A DNA stretch of 64,000 bases from Arthrobacter sp. U41. Its GTDB lineage: Bacteria; Actinomycetota; Actinomycetes; Actinomycetales; Micrococcaceae. Shown piece by piece: positions 18,501-26,997 of this stretch. Location: contig NZ_VEGI01000001.1 in the NCBI RefSeq assembly GCF_007679325.1, positions 806,001 through 870,000 on the forward strand. The letters run 5' to 3'. Made by a program: the position numbers and the translations under genes. The notes beneath the pieces are model-generated. The model did no database searches. It saw nothing but the letters and a program-made list of their open reading frames with translations, and was not told the origin of the DNA. Each line of letters begins with the position of its first letter. Within the stretch, counting starts at the first letter, position 1.

Positions 18501-19550
18501 CGGGCGATCGCCGAGTCGCTGGGCGCCACACCCGCGACGACGGCACCCGCATCGAACGGCAGGTCCGGAGGGAAAGCGGCCGGGACGTCCAACGGCAAGT
18601 CCGCAGGCCGGACCACGGGCGCTGGTGCCGGCGCGGAACCAACCTCACCAGGTTCCGCGGCGGCGGCCTCCACCGGATTCGCCGAAAAGGCGGGGCTGAC
18701 CTCCTGGTCCTTCGGAACCCTGCCGCGCCAGGTCCAGGGCACGGTGAAGGGGCACACCGTCACCGGCTATCCCGCGCTCGTGGACGAAGGAACCTCCGTG
18801 GCCCTGCGGCTCTTCCAGACCAGCTCCGAACAGGAACAGGCCATGCGCGGCGGCGTCATCCGCCTGCTCGCCCTGAAGGTTCCGCCACCTGACCGCTACG
18901 TCCTGGAGCACCTGAACAACACCGAGAAGCTGACGTTCAGCCAGAACCCGCACGGCTCGGTCACGGCCCTGATTGCGGACTGCGCCCTCGCCGCCATCGA
19001 CAAGCTCACCCCTGCCGAACTGCCATGGGACCAGGCGTCCTTCGCTGCACTGTACGAGAAGGTCCGCGCGGACCTGATCGACACGGTCTTCACCGTCACC
19101 GCCGTCGTGGAGCGCATCCTGGCCAGCACCCGCCGGATCGAGAAGGCGCTCAAGGGAACCACCAGCCTGGCCCTGATCAGTGCCCTCAACGACATCAAGA
19201 GCCAGCTGGAGCAGCTCGTGTTCCCCGGTTTTGTGGCACGCACGGGCTACAGCCAGCTCAGCCAGCTCCCGCGCTACCTCGCCGCGATCGAGAAGCGCCT
19301 GGAGAAGCTCCCCACCAACGTCCAGCGCGATGCGCAGCACATGGCCGCGGTGCAGGCACTGGAGGATGACTACGACGATGCCGTGTCTGCGTTGCTCCCG
19401 GGCCGGCGGGCCGGCGCCGAATTAACCCAGGTCCGCTGGATGATCGAGGAGCTCCGGGTGAGCCTCTTCGCCGTCGAACTCGGAACAGCCTATTCGGTCT
19501 CCGAGAAGCGGATCCGCGCGGTGCTGAACAAGGCGCTGGCGCCGGCGTAG
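15507..19550 (+). CDS. hrpA: ATP-dependent RNA helicase HrpA
   Basis: A 1347-residue DEAH-box helicase. Walker A is GETGSGKT at residues 34-41, DEAH at 131-134, the SAT motif (ITSATID) follows, and motif VI is QRSGRCGR. The helicase-associated, OB-fold and DUF3418 C-terminal regions are present, as in long HrpA proteins. ATG 15507 is used. Ser/Gly/Ala-rich linkers occur near residues 1010-1050 (NGRSGGKAAGTSNGKS). E. coli HrpA resolves stalled ribosomes; by family this one may too, but that is inference. It ends 5 bp from the convergent HIT gene. Confidence 0.95.
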   Translation: MTLHISYPAELPVSERREDLMAAIAANQVTIIAGETGSGKTTQIPKMCLELGLGENGLIGHTQPRRLAARTVAERIAEELGVDIGQEVGFQVRFTGEVSRNTKVKLMTDGILLAEIQRDKLLRKYNAIIIDEAHERSLNIDFILGYLKRILPQRPDLKIIITSATIDPQRFARHFGSEEEPSPIIEVSGRTYPVEIRYRPLSQPAGGAAGDDDVAASEDELEEDRDPLDAVCDAVDELAQEAPGDILIFFSGEREIRDAAEALNGRIQSNRRLAGTEVLPLFARLSLQEQHKVFHPGSKRRIVLATNVAETSLTVPGIKYVIDTGTARISRYSHRTKVQRLPIERVSQASANQRSGRCGRVSDGIAIRLYSEEDFESRPLFTDPEILRTNLAAVILQMTAMGVARGPKDVENFPFVEPPDSRAINDGVTLLRELGALSAARPQEETGDGGERTGRRPAGAAGRNGGGLTAVGQQLAQLPVDPRLGRMIVESGKRGCVREVMILAAALTIQDPRERPTDKQQLAAEKHARFRDENSDFTGFLNLWNYLQEKQQELSSTAFRRLCRAEFINYLRVREWQDLFAQLRQLARPLGISLDNKRLADPVGNHEGIHISLLSGLLSHVGILDERKREYAGARGSRFAIFPGSALFKKSPTFVMAAELVETSRLWARVAAKFDPLWVEQVAPDLVKRSYSEPHWSKKMGSVMAHEKVTLYGVPIIPSRRINYGRVDPELCRELFIRHALVEGDWQTHHKFFHRNRALLHEVEELEARMRRRDILVDDETLFEFYDARIGKNVVSERHFDKWWKEARQQDPALLDFDQALLISEDADALDDSAYPQTLLHKGFELPLSYEFHPVAPGSPPNPSDGVTAEVPVLFLNQLDDAAFRWLIPGQRVELVTALIKSLPKQVRKNFVPAPDVARQAVAALEADFDPATDELEASLELVLRRLRGQVIPPNSWNWDAVPPHLRVSFRVVDSRGKVLDEGKDLTALQERLAPATRRAIAESLGATPATTAPASNGRSGGKAAGTSNGKSAGRTTGAGAGAEPTSPGSAAAASTGFAEKAGLTSWSFGTLPRQVQGTVKGHTVTGYPALVDEGTSVALRLFQTSSEQEQAMRGGVIRLLALKVPPPDRYVLEHLNNTEKLTFSQNPHGSVTALIADCALAAIDKLTPAELPWDQASFAALYEKVRADLIDTVFTVTAVVERILASTRRIEKALKGTTSLALISALNDIKSQLEQLVFPGFVARTGYSQLSQLPRYLAAIEKRLEKLPTNVQRDAQHMAAVQALEDDYDDAVSALLPGRRAGAELTQVRWMIEELRVSLFAVELGTAYSVSEKRIRAVLNKALAPA

Positions 19551-19555
19551 CGGTC

Positions 19556-19984
19556 TCAGGCCTCCGGAACGTGCGCCGCGTGCCCGGCCTTCCGGAGTCC
19601 GTCACGGAGCTTCTCCGCGTTGGCGTCCAGCCGCGCCGGATCCGGGTGCTGGTCCGCCGAGCCGAAGTCGAAGTCCGCCATCGTGTTGGACGGCCACACG
19701 TGCACGTGCAGGTGGTTGATCTCGTAGCCGGCCACGATGAGGCCGGCGCGGGCCGCGCCGAACACGTCGACCTGCACGGCACCGATCTTCTGCGCCACCT
19801 GCATCACGCGGGCCAGCAGCTCGGGCGACGCGTCCGTCCACCGGTCCACTTCCTCGGTGGGAACCACGAGGGTATGGCCGTCGGCGAGCGGACCCACCGT
19901 CAGGAACGCCACGACGTCGTCCTCCCGCCAGACGAAGCGGCCGGGGATCTCGCCGTTGATGATCCGGGTGAAGAGAGTGCTCAT
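19556..19984 (-). CDS. HIT family protein
   Basis: A 142-residue histidine-triad nucleotide-binding protein. The signature HLHVHVW (HxHxHxx) lies near residues 91-97, with the N-terminal LFTRIINGEIPGRFVWRED, DGHTLVVP and VFGAARAGLIVAGYEINHL typical of Hint/HIT hydrolases that cleave AMP-linked substrates. It follows the zinc alcohol dehydrogenase with a 4-bp overlap (ATGA), so the two are likely cotranscribed. Confidence 0.93.
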   Translation of the reverse strand: MSTLFTRIINGEIPGRFVWREDDVVAFLTVGPLADGHTLVVPTEEVDRWTDASPELLARVMQVAQKIGAVQVDVFGAARAGLIVAGYEINHLHVHVWPSNTMADFDFGSADQHPDPARLDANAEKLRDGLRKAGHAAHVPEA

Positions 19985-21174
19985 GCGTCTGCCCTTTCCG
20001 AGGGTGTTCCGAGGGTACTGGTGTCCAGGACAAAACGGTACTTCACGTCCCCGGCCACCATGCGGTCGTAAGCGTCGTTGAGCTGGTCCGCCGGGACCAC
20101 CTCGACGTCCGCGGTGACGCCGTGTTCGGCGCAGAAGTCCAGCATTTCCTGAGTCTCGGCAATGCCGCCGATCAGCGACCCTGCGTACGCGATGCGGCGC
20201 CGGATCAGCGCGCCGGGGTTCACCGGGGGCATGTCCTCCGAGGGGAGGCCGAGCTGGAAGAGGGCCCCGTCCACGCGCAGGGTGCGGAAGTACGGGTTGA
20301 GGTCGTGCGGCGCGGCGACGGTGTCAATGATGACGTCGATGCTTCGGTTCGCGGCGTCCATCGCGGCCTCGTCCCGGGACAGGATGACCTCGTCCGCGCC
20401 CAGTTCGCGGGCGGCGGCGAATTTGGACTCCGACGTGGTGAAGACCTTCACCTCGGCGCCCATGGCCTTGGCCAGCTTCACGGCCATGTGTCCCAGACCG
20501 CCCAGGCCAACGACGCCGACGACGTCGCCCTCCTCGACGTCGAAGTGGCGCAGCGGGGAGTATGTGGTGACGCCGGCGCACAGCAGCGGCGCGGCCGCGG
20601 CGGGATCAAGGCTTTCCGGGACGTGCAGCACGTAGCGGCGGTCGACGACGACCGAGGTGGCGTAGCCGCCCTGCGTGATGGCGTCGCCGTTCCGGCGGTC
20701 CTTCGCGCCGTAGGTCCCGGTCATGCCGTTTTCGCAGTACTGCTCCAAGCCGTCGAGGCAGCTGTCGCATTCGCGGCAGGAATCGACCAGGCAGCCGACG
20801 CCGACCAGCTCACCGAGGGTGAAGTCGTCGACGGCGGAGCCCACCCGGCTGACCCGGCCGACGATTTCGTGGCCCGGGACCAGCGGGTAGTTCTGATTTC
20901 CCCACTCACCGCGGGTGGCGTGGACGTCCGAGTGGCAGAGCCCGCAGAACTCGATGGCGATCTCGACGTCGTCCTCCTTCGGCGCGCGGCGGGCCACCGT
21001 CAGCGGAACCAGGCCGCTGTCGCTGGCCGTGGCGCCATAGGCGGCGGCAAGGCGGGGGCCCGGCGTGCCCGTGGCTTCCGCGGTGACTGTGGTGCCCGCG
21101 GCGTCCGCTGGGTCCGCGGACAGATCGGGTAGCGGCTTGGCGAGGGGCGGCGGTACGGGGCGTCCAGGAGTCAT
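19981..21174 (-). CDS. Zinc-dependent NAD(P)-type alcohol dehydrogenase (YahK/CAD-like)
   Basis: A 397-residue medium-chain dehydrogenase. The catalytic zinc region CGLCHSDVH and GHEIVGRV are present, as are the four structural-zinc cysteines (GCLVDSCRECDSCLDGLEQYC). The cofactor motif is GLGGLGHMAVK followed by TTSESK, a pattern favouring NADPH. The layout resembles the YahK and cinnamyl alcohol dehydrogenase group, which reduces a range of aldehydes. The first 45 residues (Pro, Ala and Thr-rich) extend beyond the usual start at about AAYGATASDSG; the true start may be a later codon. It leads the HIT gene. Confidence 0.9.
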   Translation of the reverse strand: MTPGRPVPPPLAKPLPDLSADPADAAGTTVTAEATGTPGPRLAAAYGATASDSGLVPLTVARRAPKEDDVEIAIEFCGLCHSDVHATRGEWGNQNYPLVPGHEIVGRVSRVGSAVDDFTLGELVGVGCLVDSCRECDSCLDGLEQYCENGMTGTYGAKDRRNGDAITQGGYATSVVVDRRYVLHVPESLDPAAAAPLLCAGVTTYSPLRHFDVEEGDVVGVVGLGGLGHMAVKLAKAMGAEVKVFTTSESKFAAARELGADEVILSRDEAAMDAANRSIDVIIDTVAAPHDLNPYFRTLRVDGALFQLGLPSEDMPPVNPGALIRRRIAYAGSLIGGIAETQEMLDFCAEHGVTADVEVVPADQLNDAYDRMVAGDVKYRFVLDTSTLGTPSERADA

Positions 21175-21252
21175 GACTTGACGCTAACCCGGGCAGCGGG
21201 AGTTGGCCAATCAGAATGGTGGCTTTCGTTCCGTGCCTGCGACGATAGTGAC

Positions 21253-21774
21253 GTGCAGTCTCAACCAGTCACCCCCGCAGATGTCCAGGCAGCTGACCGA
21301 ATGTGGGACGCTTACGCCGCCGCGCGCCCCGAAGCTGTTGCCGCGTCACCCGAATACACCGTGGAGCACTTTGGTGATTCGAAGCGGCTCGCCAACGAAC
21401 TCCTCGGCCTGGTTCTCAGCGGAAGGAAACGCGCAACGGCGGAACTCGTCGCGGACTTCATCGCCCGCGGTGACCAGGTGCCCCGCATCGGATCCCATTG
21501 GATTGCCTGCGACGGTGATGGAGTGCCCCGCATCATCATCCGCAGCACAGAACTCCGCCTCGGCCCCTTCACGAGCGCTGACAGCGCCTTCGCTCGTGAT
21601 GAGGGCGAAGACGACTTGACCCTGGAAAGTTGGCAGCGTGAACACCGCCGGTATTGGACGCGGGTCGCCGCCGCCGCCGGGCGTGAATGGTCAGAGGACG
21701 ACGAGATCGTCTTTGAACGCTTCGAAGTGGTGTGGCCGCCCGAGCAAGCGGACAGGCCTGCGGGGCACTTGTAG
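21253..21774 (+). CDS. ASCH domain protein
   Basis: A 173-residue protein with an ASCH domain (PUA-like beta barrel): LVLSGRKRATAEL with the GxKxxT-type motif, GSHWIACDGDGVPRIIIRST, FARDEGEDDLTLESWQREHRRYW and the DEIVFERFEVVW end. GTG 21253 (VQSQPVTPADV) is preferred because the residues upstream look like intergenic translation. ASCH proteins are thought to bind RNA or modified nucleosides and some act as amidohydrolases; function here is unassigned. Confidence 0.78.
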   Translation: MQSQPVTPADVQAADRMWDAYAAARPEAVAASPEYTVEHFGDSKRLANELLGLVLSGRKRATAELVADFIARGDQVPRIGSHWIACDGDGVPRIIIRSTELRLGPFTSADSAFARDEGEDDLTLESWQREHRRYWTRVAAAAGREWSEDDEIVFERFEVVWPPEQADRPAGHL

Positions 21775-21876
21775 AGGCGGCCCGCAAACCCCTGCAAGGG
21801 CAATCCCGGCGCAGATCCTTGACCGCGGGCGGGGGCCTACCAACCATCCGGCCCAAAGCCCTTGCCGGGCGATACC

Positions 21877-21921
21877 TGTCGGAGCCTTTAATGTCAGAGC
21901 CTTAAATGTCAGAGCCCAAAA
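21877..21921 (+). repeat. Three 15-bp tandem repeats before the DUF222-HNH gene
   Basis: Units at 21877-21891, 21892-21906 and 21907-21921 follow TGTCAGAGCCTTAAA with small changes. They create two ATG starts (21891 and 21906) that read MSEP-stop and MSEPKSRV-stop just ahead of the start at 21935. No ribosome-binding site is evident. Confidence 0.6.
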
Positions 21922-21934
21922 GTAGAGTTTGATC

Positions 21935-23515
21935 ATGGACGGCAAGCAGGGGCCCGACGCATTTCAACCGGCTGGAACACTTCATCCGGCTGGCGCAGTG
22001 CCGCAAGCCCGCGCAATTCAGCAAGCCGGCACAGGTGAGCCGGCAGTGGGGTGCGGCTACGCCTCTAATCGCGGGAAACGGCAGGAAAGGGAAGATGCCA
22101 ACCTGGCGCTGAGCGGCGACGTGGCTGAGCTGAACGGTGCGCAATTGATTGCTGAAATCCGGGACTTGGAAGACGAGAAGTCTGCCCTGTCGGCCCGGCA
22201 GGCACGGCTGTCCGTCGCCTTTGATCTGGTCCAGCGCCGTGAACAGGCAGACGCCGGAATGCCCGCGGACCAACTCGGGTCCGGGGTCGGCGCGCAGATC
22301 GCCCTGGCCCGGCGCGAATCCCCGGCCAAGGGCGGCCGGCTCCTGGGCCTCGCGAAAGCCCTGGTCACCGAAATGCCCCACACCCTGGCTGCGCTGGAAG
22401 CCGGGCAGCTCAACGAATGGCGCGCGACCCTTCTCGCGCGCGAAACCGCCACCCTGTCCGCAGCCGACCGGGCCGCCGTGGACGAGGAACTCGCCGCGGA
22501 CACCGGGACGTTCGACGGCGCCGGGGACCGGCAAATCATTGCCGCCGCCAGGGCCGCCGCGTACCGGCGGGACCCCCGCACCGTCACCCAGCGCGCCGCC
22601 CACGCCGCGGCCGAACGGACCGTGACCCTCCGCCCGGCCCCGGACACCATGTGCTACGTCACCGCCCTGCTCCCCGTCTCCGCCGGCGTCGCCGTGCACG
22701 CCGCCCTCACCCGGCACGCCGACACCGCCCGCGCCGCCGGAGACCCCCGAACCCGCGGGCAGCTCAAAGCCGACGCCCTGGTCGAACGCATCACCGGCAC
22801 CACCGGCGGGATCACCGGCATTGAAATCCAGCTCGTCATGACCGACCGCACCCTCCTCCAAGGCGACAGCGAACCCGCCCGGCTCCCCGGCCACGGCATC
22901 GTCCCCGCCACCTCGGCCCGCGACCTGCTCGCAGGCTCCGGCCCTGGGAAGGGGCCCGGCACAGGAGCCGGGAACCCGGCGGACGCCGACAACGGGGGCC
23001 CGGACAGCGGCACTGCCACGAGGCACGCTCTGGATGTCTGGCTCCGCCGGCTCTACACCGCCCCCGGCACCGGCGAACTCACCGCAATGGACTCCCGCGC
23101 CCGGCTCTTCCCGCCCGGACTGCGCCGCCTCATCCAGGCCCGCGACGACACCTGCCGCACCCCATACTGCGACGCCCCGATCCGCCACTTCGACCACATC
23201 ATCCCCTGGCACCGCGGCGGACCCACCACCCAGGCCAACGGCGCCGGACTCTGCGAAGCCTGCAACCACACCAAAGAAACCACCGGCTGGAGTGTCCGGC
23301 CCCGGCCAGGCCCCAGACACACCATCGAAGTCCAAACCCCCACCGGCCACAGCTACCACTCCACCGCACCCCCACTGCCCGGCACCCAACTGACCGGGCC
23401 GCCACCGCTGGGAATTGCCGGACCGGCCACCGCCACCAACCACCACCGCCGCAAACTCCGACACCGCGCCAAAATCCTCAAACGCGCCCGACTGGCAGAG
23501 GTTCCGGCCGCGTGA
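21935..23515 (+). CDS. DUF222 and HNH endonuclease domain protein (13E12 family)
   Basis: A 526-residue protein of the actinobacterial DUF222 family. The DUF222 region spans about residues 50-310. The C-terminal HNH nuclease is seen as CRTPYCDAPIRHFDHIIPWHRGG and GLCEACNHTKE, with two CxxC-type zinc pairs. ATG 21935 (MDGKQGPDAF) is used; a TTG at 21929 is a possible alternative. Many copies exist in actinobacterial genomes, and their function is not established. The N-terminus has low complexity, and the third codon positions are strongly GC like the neighbours, so no sign of recent transfer. Confidence 0.88.
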   Translation: MDGKQGPDAFQPAGTLHPAGAVPQARAIQQAGTGEPAVGCGYASNRGKRQEREDANLALSGDVAELNGAQLIAEIRDLEDEKSALSARQARLSVAFDLVQRREQADAGMPADQLGSGVGAQIALARRESPAKGGRLLGLAKALVTEMPHTLAALEAGQLNEWRATLLARETATLSAADRAAVDEELAADTGTFDGAGDRQIIAAARAAAYRRDPRTVTQRAAHAAAERTVTLRPAPDTMCYVTALLPVSAGVAVHAALTRHADTARAAGDPRTRGQLKADALVERITGTTGGITGIEIQLVMTDRTLLQGDSEPARLPGHGIVPATSARDLLAGSGPGKGPGTGAGNPADADNGGPDSGTATRHALDVWLRRLYTAPGTGELTAMDSRARLFPPGLRRLIQARDDTCRTPYCDAPIRHFDHIIPWHRGGPTTQANGAGLCEACNHTKETTGWSVRPRPGPRHTIEVQTPTGHSYHSTAPPLPGTQLTGPPPLGIAGPATATNHHRRKLRHRAKILKRARLAEVPAA

Positions 23516-23620
23516 GCGGGTTGTCCGGCCGGATGCTGCGCCCGAGAGTTCCTGATCCCGAAGGGGCCCGTCGAACATGGCGGGCGGTTGACAGGAATTT
23601 CCGGAGAGCGAGCGGCACCT

Positions 23621-24610
23621 CTACTGTGCGGCTGCCCTGTCCGGTCCAGTGGCTGTGGCACCGTCCGGGCCAATGGCGGCGCCTGCGCCATCCGGATCAG
23701 TCGCGGCCTCGTCCGGATACGGCGCAGCCCCGGTAACGACTTCGTTCGAGTCGTTATTGGACCATTCGGAGAACGACCCGGGGTAGAGAGCGGCCGGGAA
23801 TCCGGCGATTTCCAGGGCCGCAATTTCGTGGGCCGCCGTGACGCCGGATCCGCAGTAGACAGCGGTGGGCACATCGGCGCGCACTCCGAGACTTGTGAAG
23901 CGTTGGCGCAGCGCCTCCGGGGAGAGGAACCTGCCGTCCGCACCAACGTTCGCCGTCGTCGGGGCGCTCATGGCCCCCGGGATATGGCCCGCCCGCGGGT
24001 CCACAGGTTCGAACTCGCCGCGGTACCGCTCCCCCGCCCGCGCGTCCAGCAACAGCCCATGCCGGCCCCACGAGGCAGCCTGCCCGGCGTCGATCACCGG
24101 CATGGCGCCTCCCGTAGGGGCGCCCCCCGTCAAGGCGCCGCCTGCCACGGTGCCTGCCGTCAGCACGATGTCCCCAGGTTCCGCCTGCCGTTCGCCGCTT
24201 TCGACGTCGAGGCCCGCATCACGCCAGGCGGCCAGGCCGCCGTCGAGCAGGTAGACCTCGGCGATCCCCGCATTCCGGAGCATCCACCAGAGCCTCGCGG
24301 CAGCCAGGTTGCCGCTGTCGTCATAGGCCACCACAACGTCCCCGCCGCGGATGCCCCAGGCGCGCGCGGACGCCTGAAACTGTTCCAGGGTGGGAAGCGG
24401 GTGGCGGCCACGGCGGGGGTCCGCCGGGCCGGCCAGTTCCGTGGCGAGGTCCACGAAGACGGCGCCGGGGAGGTGCTCCGCCAGGTAGTGTTCCCGGCCG
24501 TGCGGGTCCCCGAGCGCCCACCGCACATCGAGCAGCACCGTGCGCGTGCCGGCCGTGCCGGCGGCGTCCAGCCGGTCCTTCAAGGTGACAACATCCATGA
24601 GGGTCTTCAT
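23621..24610 (-). CDS. Two-domain rhodanese-type sulfurtransferase
   Basis: A 329-residue protein with two rhodanese domains, the second bearing the active-site loop CGSGVTA with the catalytic cysteine. CGSGVTA is the form found in thiosulfate or 3-mercaptopyruvate sulfurtransferases. A Gly/Ala-rich segment (VAGGALTGGAPTGGA) joins the domains and the C-terminus has a low-complexity tail of about 45 residues. It is divergent from a cysteine desulfhydrase-like gene 50 bp away, so both probably serve sulfur metabolism. Confidence 0.9.
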   Translation of the reverse strand: MKTLMDVVTLKDRLDAAGTAGTRTVLLDVRWALGDPHGREHYLAEHLPGAVFVDLATELAGPADPRRGRHPLPTLEQFQASARAWGIRGGDVVVAYDDSGNLAAARLWWMLRNAGIAEVYLLDGGLAAWRDAGLDVESGERQAEPGDIVLTAGTVAGGALTGGAPTGGAMPVIDAGQAASWGRHGLLLDARAGERYRGEFEPVDPRAGHIPGAMSAPTTANVGADGRFLSPEALRQRFTSLGVRADVPTAVYCGSGVTAAHEIAALEIAGFPAALYPGSFSEWSNNDSNEVVTGAAPYPDEAATDPDGAGAAIGPDGATATGPDRAAAQ

Positions 24611-24659
24611 CCGCCCACTCTATCGAGGCGGAACCTGCCCCCGCCGGTAGGCTGGTGCG

Positions 24660-25766
24660 GTGATCAGAGAGCGACAGCAGGACAGGGCCTGGGCCGACGA
24701 GGCCATCCGGAGAATCAACGCCGAGAACAACCGGTCCGCGGACACGCATTTGTACTCCGTCCCGCTTCCGGAACACTGGGGCGTCCAGCTGTACCTCAAG
24801 GACGAGTCCACTCACCGGACCGGCAGCCTGAAGCACCGGCTGGCCCGCTCACTGTTCCTTTTTGGACTGGTCAACGGCTGGATCTCGGAAGGCACCACCA
24901 TCGTGGAGGCCTCCAGCGGCAGCACGGCCGTCTCGGAAGCCTATTTTGCCCAGCTGCTGGGGCTGCCGTTCATTGCGGTAATGGCCCGGAGCACCAGCCG
25001 GGAGAAGATCGCCCTGATCGAGCAGTTCGGCGGCTCGTGCCTGCTGGTGGACCACGCTTCGGAGGTCTATGAAGCCGCCGGGGACCTCGCCCGGCGCACC
25101 AACGGCCACTACATGGACCAGTTCACCTATGCCGAGCGGGCCACGGACTGGCGCGGCAACAACAACATCGCCGAGTCAATTTTCGGGCAGCTTGCCCTCG
25201 AGGAGCACCCGATCCCGCGCTGGATCGTCGTGGGCGCCGGCACCGGCGGCACCAGTGCCACCATCGGCCGCTATCTCCGGTACCACCGCCACAACACGGA
25301 GCTCGCAGTGGTGGATCCGGAGAACTCCGCGTTCTACCCGGGCTGGTTGCAGAGCCACCGGGCCGGAGCCCCAATCCACCCGGCCCCGGGTGCCGGCAGC
25401 ATGCCGTCGCGGATCGAGGGTATCGGCCGGGCGCGGCTGGAACCCAGCTTTGTCCCGGCCGTCATCGACCGCATGGTCCCGGTCCCGGACGCGGCCTCGG
25501 TGGCGGCCATGCGCCATCTCAATGACTACGCCGGCCTGCACGCCGGCCCGTCCACCGGCACCAACCTGTGGGGCGTCTGGCAGCTCATCGCCGGGATGAT
25601 CGCCGAGGGCCGCCGCGGCAGCGTGGTGTCACTGATGTGCGACGGCGGTGACCGCTACGCCGGCAATTACTACAACCCGGACTGGCTGCAGGCCCAGGGC
25701 CTGGATCCCGCACCGCATGAAGCGACCATCCGTGATTTCTTCGCCACCGGGAGCTGGCCAGCCTGA
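24660..25766 (+). CDS. cds1: PLP-dependent cysteine desulfhydrase (Cds1-like)
   Basis: A 368-residue fold-type II PLP enzyme related to cysteine synthase and CBS. The lysine lies in TGSLKHRLA, and the loop [24 protein letters not shown] binds substrate and PLP phosphate. It resembles mycobacterial Cds1, which releases sulfide, ammonia and pyruvate from cysteine; the name is a recognition call, not proven. There is no regulatory Bateman domain. The start is at 24660 next to the rhodanese promoter, suggesting joint control of sulfide handling. Confidence 0.72.
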   Translation: MIRERQQDRAWADEAIRRINAENNRSADTHLYSVPLPEHWGVQLYLKDESTHRTGSLKHRLARSLFLFGLVNGWISEGTTIVEASSGSTAVSEAYFAQLLGLPFIAVMARSTSREKIALIEQFGGSCLLVDHASEVYEAAGDLARRTNGHYMDQFTYAERATDWRGNNNIAESIFGQLALEEHPIPRWIVVGAGTGGTSATIGRYLRYHRHNTELAVVDPENSAFYPGWLQSHRAGAPIHPAPGAGSMPSRIEGIGRARLEPSFVPAVIDRMVPVPDAASVAAMRHLNDYAGLHAGPSTGTNLWGVWQLIAGMIAEGRRGSVVSLMCDGGDRYAGNYYNPDWLQAQGLDPAPHEATIRDFFATGSWPA

Positions 25767-25778
25767 GCCCGGGTGCCC

Positions 25779-26435
25779 CTACACCTGAACGGTGTCCCCG
25801 CTGGACAGGTGCCGGTAGTCGGTCCCGTACCTGGCGCCGAAACGGGTCACATGCCCCTCCACCAGGCCGCGCCCGTTCTCATTGAGCAGGGCGTCGTGGA
25901 TCGGGAAGGCCTTCGGGGCGCGGACACCGATCACGAAGTCCACCACCTCCCCCACCTTGTTCCAGGGTGCGTGGATGGGCACCAGCAGCGTCCGCACGCT
26001 CACGCCGTCGGGAATTATGAAGGAATCGCCGGGGTGGTAGACGTTGGCGTCGACGAAGTAGCCGATATTGGCCACCACCGGGATCTGCGGATGGATGACC
26101 GCATGCTGTCCGCCAAAAGTCCGAATGGAGAATCCGGCCGTCTCAAAGTCCTCGCCGGGCGCCACCGTGTGGATCCGCTGCCCGGCGTCCGGTGCCTTCT
26201 CCCGCAGTTGCGCCGCGACCCCGGCCGGGGCGAACAGCTGGAGCGCGTCGTCGGCCAGGAGGGCGGCAGTGACGGCGTCAACGTCGACGTGGTCGGGATG
26301 CTCGTGCGTGATCAGCACGGCGTCGGCGCCGGCGAGGGCCAGGTCCGTCTCCGAGAAGTTCCCCGGATCGAACACCAGCGCCTTGCCGTCCTTCTCCAGC
26401 CGGACACAGGAATGCGTGAATTTGGTCAGCATCAT
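25779..26435 (-). CDS. MBL-fold metallo-hydrolase
   Basis: A 218-residue metallo-beta-lactamase-fold protein of the small UlaG/YtnP-like type. The metal motif HEHPDH (THEHPDHVD) is at about residues 44-49, preceded by LVFDPG. Further ligands are in FGGQHAVIHP and PIHAPW, and AFPIHD carries another. The substrate is unknown. Its stop region is convergent with the desulfhydrase gene. Confidence 0.88.
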   Translation of the reverse strand: MMLTKFTHSCVRLEKDGKALVFDPGNFSETDLALAGADAVLITHEHPDHVDVDAVTAALLADDALQLFAPAGVAAQLREKAPDAGQRIHTVAPGEDFETAGFSIRTFGGQHAVIHPQIPVVANIGYFVDANVYHPGDSFIIPDGVSVRTLLVPIHAPWNKVGEVVDFVIGVRAPKAFPIHDALLNENGRGLVEGHVTRFGARYGTDYRHLSSGDTVQV

Positions 26436-26538
26436 CCGGCCAGCCTAGGGTTCCGGCAAAGCGGTGTCCACGTGCCGGCTGGTAATCTTGGACCTTGCCA
26501 CACCCCGTATCGAGTCCACCACTGAAGCGAGTTCCACG

Positions 26539-26997
26539 ATGTCCCAGGGCGCCACAGCCAACGGCAGCCGGACAACGGCGCCGCCTCCCGCCGCGGTCAA
26601 AGAGCAGCGTGTCACCAAGCAGCGCGTTGCAGTCAGCGCGGTCCTGGATGAGCTGACCGACTTCGTCAGCACCCAGGAGCTGCACCGCATCCTGCAGGAG
26701 CGCGGCACATCGGTGTCCCTCGCCACCTCCTACCGGATCCTGCAGTCCCTTGCCGATGACGGTTTGGTGGACGTCCTCCGGAATGCCGACGGCGAGGCCG
26801 TGTACCGGCGCTGCGCCGTCACCGGCCATCATCACCATTTGCTGTGCCGCAGCTGCGGGAAGGCCGTCGAGGTCGAGGCACCCGCCGTGGAGTCCTGGGC
26901 CGCGCGGACGGCTGCCGAGCACGGCTTCACCGCAGTGGAGCACACCGTCGAGATTTTCGGGCTGTGCCCGGAGTGCACGGCCCGGAATTCCGCCTAG
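26539..26997 (+). CDS. zur: Fur-family zinc uptake regulator Zur
   Basis: A 152-residue Fur-family repressor. The winged helix includes RVAVSAVLDELTDFVSTQELHRIL and LATSYRILQSL; the dimer and metal region includes GHHHHLLCRSCGKAVEV and the C-terminal LCPECT, giving two CxxC pairs. ATG 26539 (MSQGATANG) is chosen; an earlier ATG at 26464 would add 25 residues. Zinc specificity is inferred from the nearby zinc ABC operon and the palindrome at 32226-32256. Its TAG stop shares a CTAG with the convergent efflux gene. Confidence 0.85.
   Translation: MSQGATANGSRTTAPPPAAVKEQRVTKQRVAVSAVLDELTDFVSTQELHRILQERGTSVSLATSYRILQSLADDGLVDVLRNADGEAVYRRCAVTGHHHHLLCRSCGKAVEVEAPAVESWAARTAAEHGFTAVEHTVEIFGLCPECTARNSA

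Noticed and set aside
21935..23515. DUF222-HNH gene as a mobile intron or insertion element
   Set aside because: No flanking inverted repeats or target duplications are seen; the family is multi-copy and chromosomal in actinobacteria.
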